Under the pieces are notes generated by a model. The model saw nothing but the letters and a program-made list of their open reading frames with translations, had not been told where the DNA came from and made no database searches. Of a stretch of DNA of 64,000 nt, positions 21,180-30,680 are shown piece by piece. Both the position numbers and the translations under genes were made by a program. Origin of the DNA: Ephydatia muelleri (Eukaryota > Porifera > Demospongiae > Spongillida > Spongillidae); NCBI GenBank assembly GCA_013339895.1, contig JABACO010000003.1:1215669-1279668 (forward strand), in the 5' to 3' direction. How positions within the stretch are numbered: the stretch's first letter is position 1; each line of letters begins with the position of its first letter.

Positions 21180-21625
21180 ATGGCCAACGAGGAGGTACGT
21201 TACCAGGAACCTGTTTACCCACTGCCCATAATAAACAACTTTCTCATCACTAGTGTATGAGTTGCCAATTGAAGTGCCGACCTGTTTACACGGTTCAATA
21301 TGGGTGTGACTGTGAATGGATATTGTGTATAGCCTGCTTCAAAATGGTAACCAAATGTCCAGACCACCCACAGAGTAAGGAAACTGCAAAATGGGGGCCA
21401 AGAGGAGAGGACAAAACAGTTACAGTGTACAATACAGAGGACTACTCTAAACCATGTGCTTGTTGTGTCCTGGTATTTGAAGACAAGACAAATGTCAAAA
21501 GAGCGGAGTATACCTGTGGTGACTCTATATTCCTCTGTCGACAATGTCACAGACACAGTACTCGTTGCAAGAATCACTCATATGCTAATGAAACACCCCG
21601 CTCTCAAGAACAATGGCAGAATTGA
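21180..21625 (+). CDS. Subfamily III cysteine-rich protein with two full modules (copy 2)
   Basis: Exon 1 is 21180-21194 (M-A-N-E-E), intron 21195-21253 (59 bp, GTACGT donor, CACTAG acceptor), exon 2 is 21254-21625, giving 128 aa. Module 1 is C-M-S-C, Y-G-C-D-C, I-L-C-I-A-C, then K-C-P-D-H. Module 2 is C-A-C-C, Y-T-C-G-D-S-I-F-L-C-R-Q-C-H, then R-C-K-N-H. The intron is nearly identical to that of the 13.6-kb gene, while the module-1 coding part differs at many amino acids. That contrast suggests coding divergence faster than the neighbouring non-coding sequence. No signal peptide or CaaX. Function unknown. Confidence 0.8.
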
Positions 21626-22258
21626 ACTATTCTAGGCTATTAGCTAAAAGATGTTCATAGGTTGCAATGGTGTTTATACTGCTAATGATATTGAATATCT
21701 GGTACAAAATTTGAATTGTTTAGCTTTATCCATTGCACATAACATGGCATATGAGGTAAAGACACCACAGGAGGAGGATGGGTGCATCAGGTCTAGCCAG
21801 TTGTGTATTTACCTCCCACATATGTCATGCAGTATCAATTGAGTTGGACTTTACCAGTGTGGTGGTAAGGGTAGAGCCTAGAGGCCAGTTCAGAATTGAA
21901 GTCTATACCTTAAGGACCCGTATCTCCATAAGTATCTGTGACCACAGGGACACACCCACCCCAGCTTCACACACCTAAATTACTTGTTGCAAGTGACTAT
22001 ATGAGGTGGGGCACAATGCAGAGATGGGTAGGCCCATCACACCTCAACTGTATAATGTCTTTGATATGTAACGAAAGACCAACTTGATACTTTACCAGGG
22101 GTGTAGCTAATGAATACCCTTTATAAGATGTATATGACATGCGTATGACCATATAAGTACAATAAGGGGCGGCATTGATAGGAGGAAATCGTATCTAATA
22201 CCATGCGTAGTTGGATTTTGCAACAATAACTATCCGACGACGCTGTAGAAATCTCAGT
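21626..22258. other. 3' flank of the 21.2-kb gene and upstream of the 22.3-kb gene
   Basis: Non-coding. The first half is shared with 14090-14440. I see no TATA box close to 22259. Confidence 0.4.
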
Positions 22259-22633
22259 ATGGCAAATCCCAAGGTACTTCACCTCCAAGTAAGATCTTCC
22301 CCATACATTATTATCCACAATCCCTATATGTAGTGCAACTGCTGTGATTACGACTACTGGCCAGCTTCATCACAAAACACTCATGTTTGTCGGGAGTGTG
22401 TGCTGTGGTCTACACGCAATCCAAACCCAAACATATATCGTATAGATGATGAAGCTGAGTGGAGCATTAAGTGTGATTGCTGCAATCTTGTGTGCCGACA
22501 ATCCTGTTATGGAATTAGGTATGTAACAAGGATAAAATTCCAATGTGGGCACTACTTCTACCTATGCAAAGATTGCAATCGCTATGGTGATAAGCACTGT
22601 CCAAAGAATCCAGATAGTAGACGGGTGTTTTAA
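22259..22633 (+). CDS. Subfamily V cysteine-rich two-module protein
   Basis: Exon 1 is 22259-22273 (M-A-N-P-K), intron 22274-22333 (60 bp, GTACTT donor, TATGTAG acceptor), exon 2 is 22334-22633, giving 104 aa. Module 1 is C-N-C-C plus V-C-R-E-C. Module 2 is K-C-D-C-C, an additional cysteine pair (V-C-R-Q-S-C), F-Q-C-G-H-Y-F-Y-L-C-K-D-C, then H-C-P-K-N, where the usual last histidine is replaced by asparagine. It is the only intact member of this subfamily; decayed copies lie at 9.2 and 14.5 kb. No signal peptide or CaaX. Function unknown. Confidence 0.78.
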
Positions 22634-23495
22634 TGATGTTGATGCATGCTTTTTATGAACAACCAATGATTGGACTTTGATTACCTTATAATTATTATTT
22701 GTTATATCCATTTTCCAACTGACCATGGCAATGTGGATGGTATTGAATAAGGTACACAAGTATTGATACGTATATAGTATGTCACAGATTAGAACAAAAA
22801 ACGTCTACATGACAATGCATGCACAAAACCTGGGCTTGCATATCGACAGTCTATCACTTTCTGGAATGGTAACACAACAAATCATGTCAAAATTTGTGCC
22901 TCGTATAAATATTACAACATGTCACACAGTAAGTAGCCAATTAATGATTAATTATAAAGCCCTTCCAAGATATATGTAGATCTAAATGCTTTTATCTTTG
23001 TACATCCCATAACTTTTTAACTACTTGCACAAACCACCAAAACGACTGCCCACAAGGACCACCTCCATATCATTTACATTGCTAACCAAAGGTGGATTCC
23101 CAGGTGAACTTGCCATAAATGTTTAGATTAATTATGGTTATCCCAAAAAATCAGCACTGACTTTTGATGTAAATACATAATGCTGTAGTTTTACACGTGC
23201 TTTTTGATACTTGATGGCTGTTTCATCTGAATTTAACAGTCACCATATGGGAGAAAAGGGATCCAACTAATGGTTTTTCAAGATTTCAATTCTTTTATAT
23301 TCTAGAAGTCTAAAATGTCCTCTACACATTGCTTCTTAGGCACTGAGAATCAGTCACTGAGCTGTAAGGCTCTGATTTATTCATTAGTTATACATTTCAA
23401 CACATTTGTATCAAGCATACTGGAAATTTTATAATGTATGTGCTAGGTCCCTGTTCGTGGAACGATCCCATATACAGAAGTAATAATCTATATCT
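22634..23495. other. Intergenic, flank block only
   Basis: No gene. A copy of the 'ggtggattcccaggtgaact' block is at about 23090. The rest is AT-rich without visible structure. Confidence 0.4.
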
Positions 23496-23755
23496 AGCAG
23501 ACATTTGCAGAAGACGGTAATCGATATGTGCAGTGGGATGCCACAAAATAGTTGAGCCAGAGGCATAGGGCATAAAGAAGACATGGGCTTCATGGCTGCT
23601 AGGTATGCCTGCATCCTATGAAAAGCCTGCTACATTGGGTCTGAGAAGACCCAAGAAGCCATTTGACTGCACTCTTCGTAAACCACAGCACACTGTAGTA
23701 ACCATACCAGAGTGTGTTCAACCAAGACCTACACGAGCTGCTGAACCATGAGGGA
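23496..23755 (+). pseudogene. Decayed subfamily II tail fragment
   Basis: 'gcagacatttgcagaaga' from module 2 is followed, after foreign sequence, by a long match to the C-terminal half of the 5.3 and 11.8-kb genes: 'gcatcctatgaaaagcctgctacattgggtctgagaagacccaagaagcc', 'cgtaaaccacagca' and 'acgagctgctgaacc'. It mixes features of both relatives. The CaaX end is gone. Confidence 0.65.
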
Positions 23756-23774
23756 GGATGGAGATATTCTTTGA

Positions 23775-23862
23775 TTGCTGTGTATGGAACAGACACAGCC
23801 CTCCTTGCAAGGATCACGTAACTGCTCATGAAACATCACTCTTTGCAGCACTGGTGCAATAA
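23775..23862 (+). pseudogene. Short subfamily III relic
   Basis: 'gaacagacacagccctccttgcaaggatcacgtaactgctcatgaaacatcactctttgcagca' corresponds to the last 70 bp of the subfamily III exon, with substitutions that remove the C-H pairs. Confidence 0.45.
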
Positions 23863-24347
23863 ACTTGATAGAACCATTGTAGGCAACACCAGATATGAGC
23901 ATGATGTGCGATACTGACCTTCCACTACATATAAAATCTTGTCGCATGTGACTGTTTCTACTGGGTGGGGCACATAAGCAGGCACACACACACACAAAAG
24001 GTATGCAAATATGGAATCATTAATACCAGGGTATTTAAATCTCACTGCACTCCATAACGGCAACTAGACAGTCGCATAGCACTATCAAGAAGCCCAATTA
24101 TACCACCTTCTAAACTGGCACAATGAAAATCTTATACAACCCTATGGCAGCCCTTCATTGGCATGTAATTTCATCTGTGGTTATGAGGATGACACAAAAA
24201 CACCATCTGCCTCCTTTTTGTATCCCACATAGAGTATCCGGTAATCTGTCCATCTGAGGTCATGCTGTGTACACGTGATGCCACAAAATAGTTCTGTTTG
24301 AATCGTTGCTAGAGGTGTAAGGCAGAAAGAAGAACCTTGCTTGCTTC

Positions 24348-24733
24348 ATGGCTTCTGTGGATGCTAGATTACAGGTACAGTGTTGAGAGGCACAAAACAT
24401 TTCTGGTGTTACAATTACAATTAACAGTCAGCCCTTCACACATTCGAATTACAGTGCAAGTGTTGCTTGAAAGGTGGGAGGAACGTTTGTATAGAAACTG
24501 AGCTTTGTGAATTTTGTGCTAAATTTGCATACTGCAAATCAAGTAAAACAAAGCCAGAAATATGCAAATGTTGTCATCGAAAGCGTCCCCTGGCCCTGGT
24601 AACGTATACGTGTAAAAAACACCAATATTATATATGCAAGCAATGCCACGATCAGCATGCAATGTGCCCACATGATCATGCCGCACGAGAGACACAGGAT
24701 TCTGAAAGGAGGTTTGAAGATTTGGAGGACTAG
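24348..24733 (+). CDS. Subfamily IV cysteine-rich protein without CaaX tail
   Basis: Exon 1 is 24348-24374 (M-A-S-V-D-A-R-L-Q), intron 24375-24454 (80 bp, GTACAG donor, ATTACAG acceptor), exon 2 is 24455-24733, giving 101 aa. Module 1 is C-K-C-C, then L-C-E-F-C and Y-C. Module 2 is I-C-K-C-C, Y-T-C-K-K-H-Q-Y-Y-I-C-K-Q-C-H, then M-C-P-H. It is closely related to the 16.4-kb gene, but stops right after the R-F-E-D-L segment, so it lacks the Pro-rich tail and the CaaX box. A soluble form is implied. Function unknown. Confidence 0.8.
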
Positions 24734-25882
24734 ATGTGTAAATGTATGTGTGAACACTTCAATTGAGATCTTTGCATTTTATACTCTTTTGGCATATGAG
24801 GTGATGTGCAATGCCTTTCTGAAGTGAACCTGCTGTACTATAATTTGCATGCATGTAGCTCTGTAGATTAGATATCTTTACAGTATGTACTCCTTGCAGA
24901 AACATAAAGTATCTATCATGATGGACAATATCGTCTGGTATTCTACACATCAAGTTCTTCTACTTCCAAACACATAATTTCACTTCATTCACTCCCACTG
25001 CCTAAACCCGCATTATAGCAACCACTTCTTGCCACAACTATTCACACGGTAATAATGTCATTTTAATATTTGCAATGGTTAGTTGATGTGACTTTAGTCA
25101 ACAGCCAAAAGGATAAGCTTTGCCAAATGTACACTTGAGGTCAGTATAAAAAGAAGCATCCAGGAAGGACAATGCATTCTACACAACAAGTCCCCTTGAT
25201 CTACATGTTTGTGATGAGAAAGAACAAAAGTAAAACTGCTTTAGTAACTAACTATGGTACATATACAAGTAGGTCCATGTCATTCGAAGTTAGGTCATAA
25301 GAATTACACTTGTCATCATATACTACTCACACTAGAAACAGAATTATTTCACAGATTAAAAAAAACCAACTTCGCTGAATTGCATTCCTAATACTTCAAA
25401 TTATGACTTTAGGCAGTTTGTGAAAAAAATGTTCCTCTAGAAAGTGCAACTTTATAGATTTTATACACAGAAAGCGAAAATCAACACCTCCAGTATGGAC
25501 AACTGAGTGCAGCTCAACCTTAAGCATTACCTTCAAGATAAACGGTCAATCTGATCCTTTCCATGCAAGCAGTGAATAATGAAACACCTCAATCAAGATC
25601 ATAAACCAGAACATGGTTTTTGGTCTGTTCTTGTTGTAAACAGGTAGCAGCAATTAGAGTCAAATCACAAGTTGAAACATTTATCTTGCACAAAAATACA
25701 ATTACAGACAGTACTTGTGAGAAAAGGACACATAGAATAGCCTATAACCTTTCTTGATGACTAGATAAACAGATGCATGACCAAAGTTAATAACTGAAAC
25801 AGTTAGGCTTGACTAATGCAATGAATAACAGTCCATTCTTCAGATCACGTGATAGGTAACACTGCCAACGCAAGGGGAGGAC
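24734..25882. other. Junction between the two-module and single-module clusters
   Basis: No intact gene. A TATA-like 'cagtataaaaagaag' at about 25142 is followed by sequence without a recognisable exon. From about 25560 the repeated upstream module of the single-module genes begins: 'ttcttgttgtaaacaggtagcagcaattagagt', 'cagttaggcttgactaatgcaatgaataacagtcc', then the palindrome at 25855. Confidence 0.4.
25855..25864. promoter_or_regulatory. ATCACGTGAT palindrome upstream of a micro-gene
   Basis: A perfect 10-bp palindrome with a CACGTG E-box core, 18 bp before the start codon at 25883. The same palindrome lies before the other clearly intact micro-gene (about 27809-27818) but is mutated before the decayed copies. 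Confidence 0.45.
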
Positions 25883-26056
25883 ATGTCGAAGGTATGTGTG
25901 AGCTTATATTACGACAATCTGCTGTCTTACATAAACAATTGTCCTATGCAGTGTGTCAAAGAGGCGGTATCACACAAGTATTCATGCAAGTGTGTGTGCA
26001 GTGTCTATTGTAGCAGCTGTCGTCCATCTAAATGCCCTAAGCATCATCGTGCCTAA
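25883..26056 (+). CDS. Single-module cysteine-rich micro-protein (37 aa), copy 1
   Basis: Exon 1 is 25883-25891 (M-S-K), intron 25892-25951 (60 bp, GTATGT donor, TATGCAG acceptor), exon 2 is 25952-26056, giving 37 aa. The layout is one module: C-V-K-E, Y-S-C-K-C-V-C, Y-C-S-S-C, then K-C-P-K-H. The second cysteine of the first pair is glutamate here, but an extra cysteine follows the Y-x-C. Gene architecture (ATG-x-x-AAG, phase-0 short intron, exon 2 opening on Cys) is identical to the two-module genes, so it belongs to the same superfamily. Function unknown. Confidence 0.65.
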   Translation: MSKVCVSLYYDNLLSYINNCPMQCVKEAVSHKYSCKCVCSVYCSSCRPSKCPKHHRA

Positions 26057-26568
26057 GTAACACCAAACACCAAAAGACAGGACACAGCACAAGAAACTGC
26101 AATATAGATGCATCACTGAGGTAGCCAAAATGTTTGTACCTGTAATATGAATGATCTGCTTTGTGATTGCTGCATGACCATATTTGGCATTAAAATGGGA
26201 CAGAGGGAAACTGAGAGTGTTTTGTGTACAATCTACCAGGTTGAAAACATTCAAGGATGGGTTTGTATTAACTACAGTCATACCTGCTATATGATTCAAA
26301 TCCAAAGAAATTGAGAGGCCAGTCCAGCAAGTTGCTCTCCCCATTCTCTTCAGACATCACCTCCACCCCACCCCATCGCCTGAATTTTAACACGGCCTCT
26401 CTAACAGAAGCCATGCAAATACCCCACCACTTGGCATTTCTCTGTACGATTTATTTTCCTTTTCTCTGTTGTCATAGTTACATTACTTCACCTCAGCAGT
26501 ACAGCCATCAGTATTGTCACACTATGCTTGACAGCCTGTCACAAATCTACCATTCGCCAAGTGCTCAA

Positions 26569-26772
26569 CACACACACACACACACATGCACACACACACA
26601 CATGCACACACACACACATGCACACACACACATGCACACACACACATGCACACACACACACATGCACACACACATGCACACGCACACAAACACGCACACA
26701 CACATACACATACACACACAAACGCACATACACATACACACACACATACACACACATACACACACGTGCATA
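26569..26772. repeat. (CA)n-rich microsatellite with ATGCACACAC periodicity
   Basis: About 200 bp of CA repeat interrupted regularly by 'atgcacac' every 16-20 bp in the first half. Open frames through it are low-complexity artefacts. Confidence 0.9.
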
Positions 26773-27149
26773 CACAAGTGACTAACTTAGCTTAGGGCCT
26801 CAAAGGTATGGCCAAAATAGACCCTGTATTTGCAATAATTGTTAATCTGATTGGTGATACTTTCCAAAGCATGTAGGTAATAATGGGTCACTTCAGTGAA
26901 TAACAACACATTCTTGCTGTAAACAAGTAGCATCAATTAGAATGTGGTACATTGAGGTATCACAAATAAAATAGCGAATTACATATTGAAATTACATTGA
27001 CTTGTCTAACGTCCTTAAGGTGGGTTGTAAAATGCACTGAGTTATTAAATATAGTATCTATTAATAACACAAATAGTTAGATATCATGACCTGAGCAACA
27101 CATACCAACCCTGTCTTCAGATCCCATGATACATGTAGGTAACACAGCG

Positions 27150-27260
27150 TGTGCAAGATGAAGACATGCTGACATACCTTCTTTCTTGCATAAAAATTCC
27201 TTTGTAGTGTAAGATGAACAGAGCAGTCCCACACACCTATCCATGCAGATGCAAAATTAA
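27150..27260 (+). pseudogene. Decayed single-module micro-gene
   Basis: It starts 'gaagacatgctgac' with the donor GT lost, followed by a good acceptor 'cctttgtag' and C-K-M ... Y-P-C-R-C-K before the frame runs into an AAT-rich repeat. The palindrome upstream is degraded (cccatgatacatg). Confidence 0.55.
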
Positions 27261-27358
27261 TAATACTAATAATTAATAATAACGATAATATTAATAATTT
27301 TATGTATACACAAAGGCAAGTAATGGCAAATGTAAATGCACTTATATACTGCCCAGAA

Positions 27359-27598
27359 CTAAAACGGGAAGCATCTGCAAAAGGGAAACAAGTTCACTGT
27401 ACATAGTCTTGACTTAAATATTAGTTCAGAGGATGAGGTGACAACAGTATCTGGTAAGGAATTCCAAATATTAATAATCCGGACAGAGAAGAAATTGGAT
27501 CTGAAGTTATGGCATGGTGTACAGTTTAATGGAGTTACCTCTAGTATCATATGGTGACAAGTTGATGTGGAAAAAGGCTGATGCATCAAGATCAACAA
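27359..27598 (-). mobile_element. 3' end of a CR1/L2-like LINE ORF
   Basis: On the minus strand the frame contains R-S-N-F-F-S-V-R-I-I-N-I-W-N-S-L-P-D followed by S-E-L-I-F-K-S-R-L. This F-F-S-x-R ... W-N-x-L-P ... F-K-x-x-L signature is typical of the extreme C-terminus of CR1/L2/RTE-type LINE polymerases. Only this end is present; LINE copies are usually truncated at the 5' side. Confidence 0.6.
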
Positions 27599-27699
27599 AT
27601 ACTGTCTCTCCGGCTGTCAATATATATACATAAGCCTAATGTAGTTAAACACAGCATCACACATTGTTTACTGCACTAGATTTTGGCATTAGTAATGAC

Positions 27700-27780
27700 A
27701 TAGGAATGACTGCATCTCACACTTAAGATACCATTCGAGTAACTACTATCGGTACAGCCATGGCTGTGTGCATGTGACTC
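27700..27780 (+). pseudogene. Relic of a subfamily II 5' end fused into the micro-gene cluster
   Basis: 'ggaatgactgcatctcacacttaagataccattcgagtaactactatcggtacagccatggctgtgtgc' is almost the same as 19712-19780 (decayed subfamily II). It breaks off at 'gtgcatgtgactcatgcaatgaatatc', which is the upstream module of a micro-gene. It records recombination between the two clusters. Confidence 0.6.
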
Positions 27781-27848
27781 ATGCAATGAATATCAACCCC
27801 ATCATCAGATCACGTGATAGGTAACACAGCGAACGCAAAGGGGAAGAC

Positions 27849-28041
27849 ATGCCGAAGGTAGTAATCTGATGTTTTGATATATACATGTATCTGTATCTAC
27901 TGTCCTACATAAACACTCTTCCTGCAGTGTATATATTGCAACAACGATGCTATCACATACACATATTCATGTGGCTGTACGGTCTCCAGCTACTGTTCCA
28001 TCCATCGTCCATATAGATGCCCTATACATAATCGTCCCTAG
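27849..28041 (+). CDS. Single-module cysteine-rich micro-protein (40 aa), copy 2
   Basis: Exon 1 is 27849-27857 (M-P-K), intron 27858-27927 (70 bp, GTAGTA donor, CCTGCAG acceptor), exon 2 is 27928-28041, giving 40 aa. It is the best-formed single module: C-I-Y-C, Y-S-C-G-C, Y-C-S-I-H, then R-C-P-I-H. The C-x-C ... C-x2-H core recalls the second half of AN1-type zinc fingers, but the following residues differ, so this is only a resemblance. The ATCACGTGAT palindrome lies upstream. No signal peptide. Function unknown. Confidence 0.68.
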
Positions 28042-29005
28042 GCAACACCAAAAGACAGCAGGCAGCAGAAGTGAAGCAACTGTACTTTAGATGTATCATT
28101 TTGAGGCAACTAGCACTTTTGTGTTGTAATGTTAATTACCTTCTTTGTGACTGCTGTATGATCAATATGCGCAAAAAAGAAAATCAAAGTGTTCTTGAGA
28201 GTGTTTTGTGTTGTAGGACAAGAGCATTTCAACTATTATTTAGAGCATTTCTATGCTATCTAGCTATTAATATGAAAGTCCTCATGCTAGACTTGTAGTT
28301 GCCATGCTGCATCCTGTGGACTTGAATCATGCATACTTCAATCCTATGAAACCACTGTAACAAAGAAGCATGCTGTTTTAGCCAGTCTGATTCTTGAGAT
28401 AAGGTAGTGAGTAAGCTTTGCAGTTCAAATACTTTACACCAGCAGTTCACTGTTGTGACATCATTGTACTGTATTGTCTGCAACTAATATATACTGTGTG
28501 CCTACAATATACCATTTGCAATGTGCTCCACGCATACATGCACAGACGCACACACACACATGCACGTATACACACACTAGTGACTAATGCAGTGCTTACA
28601 ATGTGATGGCCAATAGCCCTTGCGTTCCCACAATGATTAGAATGATAATCTGATTGGTGGATACATACGAATGCATGTAGTGAATAATGAATACTTCTGT
28701 GAATATCAAACCAATAAACTGTAAGTATGGCACCTGATCCATTCTTGCTGTAAACAGGTAGCATCAATTAGAATCTGATAGGCATGTAACACTGATGTCC
28801 AAATAGAATAGCAAATTACAATACCAATTTTTAAATGAGCATTTAGACTTGCCTAGAACATTTAAAGTGGGTTGTGAAATGTACTTAGTTACTAAATACA
28901 GTGTCTTCAGTAACAGGAATAGTTATGTAACATGACCTGAGCAATGAATACCAGCCCATTCTTCAGACCATGTGATAGGTAAAACAACGTGTGCAAGAGG
29001 AAGAC
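28042..29005. other. Spacer between micro-genes 2 and 3
   Basis: No gene. It contains the shared 3' flank ('gtgttcttgagagtgttttgtg', about 28187) and the next upstream module ('ccattcttgctgtaaacaggtagcatcaattagaatctgat', about 28738). Confidence 0.45.
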
Positions 29006-29383
29006 ATGCCAACAGTTTGTGTGAGCTAACATTTTCATTTTCATAAAAACTATTTCCTTTGTAGTGTGTTAAATGTAAGAAGAATAGGCACCTATCCACA
29101 TGGGTATAAAATTAATGGTACTTTGTCACCTGCTGACCATCTACGTGCCCTTATACATATTGTCCAAATTTTTTGAGACTACAGCTAGCTTCAAGCATCT
29201 GAGATAATTGCTGTTGCTTGTAACATCTGTTATTTATACATGAATATTTTGTCTTCCTTGCAGTGTGCTACTCCAGATTGTACTAACAATGCAGTCAAGC
29301 ATAAGTATACATGTGGCTGTATGGTCTCCAAATACTGTAGCAGTTGTCGTCCATCGAAATGCCTTGACCATAGTTGCTCCTAG
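29006..29383 (+). CDS. Single-module cysteine-rich micro-protein (42 aa), copy 3, uncertain splicing
   Basis: The main exon 29264-29383 is intact after a good acceptor (CTTGCAG): C-A-T-P-D-C, Y-T-C-G-C, Y-C-S-S-C, K-C-L-D-H, then S-C-S-stop. The only candidate mini-exon is 29006-29014 (M-P-T) with a weak GTTTGT donor, giving a 249-bp intron and 42 aa. A degraded second exon lies between them at about 29075 ('tttgtag' then C-V-K-C) and ends in an early stop, so two exon copies follow one mini-exon. The palindrome upstream is mutated (accatgtgat). Expression is doubtful. Confidence 0.45.
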
Positions 29384-30518
29384 GCAACACCAAAAGCCAG
29401 CTGAAAAGCAACTGTAATTTATAGATGTATCATGTAGAAGCAGTAACATTTTTGTACAAATAGTATTGTGATTGCTACATGACCATGAAAAATATGGCTG
29501 AGCGAAATCAAAGTGTTCTTGAGAATGCTTCATGATAGCCTACCAAGTTGATAACACTTCAACTATTTAAATGAGTATTACATGACATTGCAAACACAGC
29601 AGCTATTGATATTGAAGTCCTTGTGATAAGCTTGTAATTGATATGCTGCATCCAGTGGACATGGACCATGCATCCTGCCAAAGCACTGTACAAATGGGCC
29701 AAGTGTTTCTAACATGAGTCAGTGTCAAGTGGCAGTTTAATCTCACCTCTTGCATAATCATTTTGGCACAAATCACTTGCAGTAGTTGTTGAGACCAAAT
29801 GTGGTACTTTAAGGATTAAATTTATAAAATACAAAATCCAAGACCCCCCCGGCCCCCCAAAAGAAAAACAAAGCCAAACTTGCACTGATTTTAACTTCTT
29901 GTGTTTGAAATGAAATATGGTGATTTCATACGTTGTTTCATTTTACATCATTTGGAGAGTTTTCTGGGGACCTTTAATTTTCTCCGACTCAGTGTGTATT
30001 GTGTTTTAGTTAGCTCATACTAACTACACAACTCCTATATATTATAATTGTGACATGCCTTTTCACTGTTGAACCATTTGCTACATGTTTTATGCACATT
30101 GAATTACACACTAACTTAGTGCTTCGGAAATAATAGCCCTTGAATTCCCTAAAATTAGAAAGTGAATCTGACTTTCCAGCACATGTAGTGAATAATAGTA
30201 TCAACCACATCAACAACATACACCAGATTAACAAATGATGGAATCTGAACCATTCGAGTTGTAAACAGGTAGCATCAATTAGAATATGAAAATAAAAAGT
30301 ACCCCCAATGTCACAAATACAATTGTAATCAATATAACAGGATTGTTAAATGCTCCAAATGGCCAAGAGTGTCCTTTTAGGTGGGTTGTGAAATGAACTA
30401 TGTTGGTAATCACAGTGTATTAATAACACAAATAGCTAGGTAATGTGACCTGAGCAATGAATAACAGCCCATGCTTCAGATCACATAATAGGTGACACAG
30501 CGAACGCAAGGGGAAGAC
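29384..30518. other. Spacer before the last micro-gene relic
   Basis: No gene. The 3' flank 'gtgttcttgagaatgctt' (29513) and the upstream module 'gttgtaaacaggtagcatcaattagaatatga' (30260) are recognisable. A run of C ('gaccccccccggccccccaaaag') lies at about 29845. Confidence 0.45.
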
Positions 30519-30680
30519 ATGCTGAAGGTAGTGCAAGCTAATGTTTTGATATACCTTCTTTCTTAGTTGAAAAATTTCCTTTCATGTAAGACAGAAAATG
30601 CAGTCAAACCTACATATCCCAAGTGTGGACGCAAACGTAATGGATACTGTGACTCTTGCCCATCTATCTACACACCCTAA
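30519..30680 (+). pseudogene. Decayed single-module micro-gene, acceptor lost
   Basis: Mini-exon M-L-K at 30519-30527 with a GTAGTG donor is followed by an open exon-like stretch (30585-30680) reading C-K-T, K-C-G, Y-C-D-S-C. The base pair before its first cysteine is AT instead of AG, so the splice site is gone. Most module histidines are lost and the upstream palindrome is mutated (tcacataata). Confidence 0.55.

Noticed and set aside
276-24733. Secreted antimicrobial or toxin-like cysteine peptides
   Set aside because: No signal peptide in any predicted mini-exon, zinc-type C-x-C-C and C-H spacing, and CaaX ends all argue for intracellular proteins.
26528-26795. Several long open frames on both strands in the CA repeat
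   Set aside because: Low-complexity dinucleotide repeat with no coding meaning.
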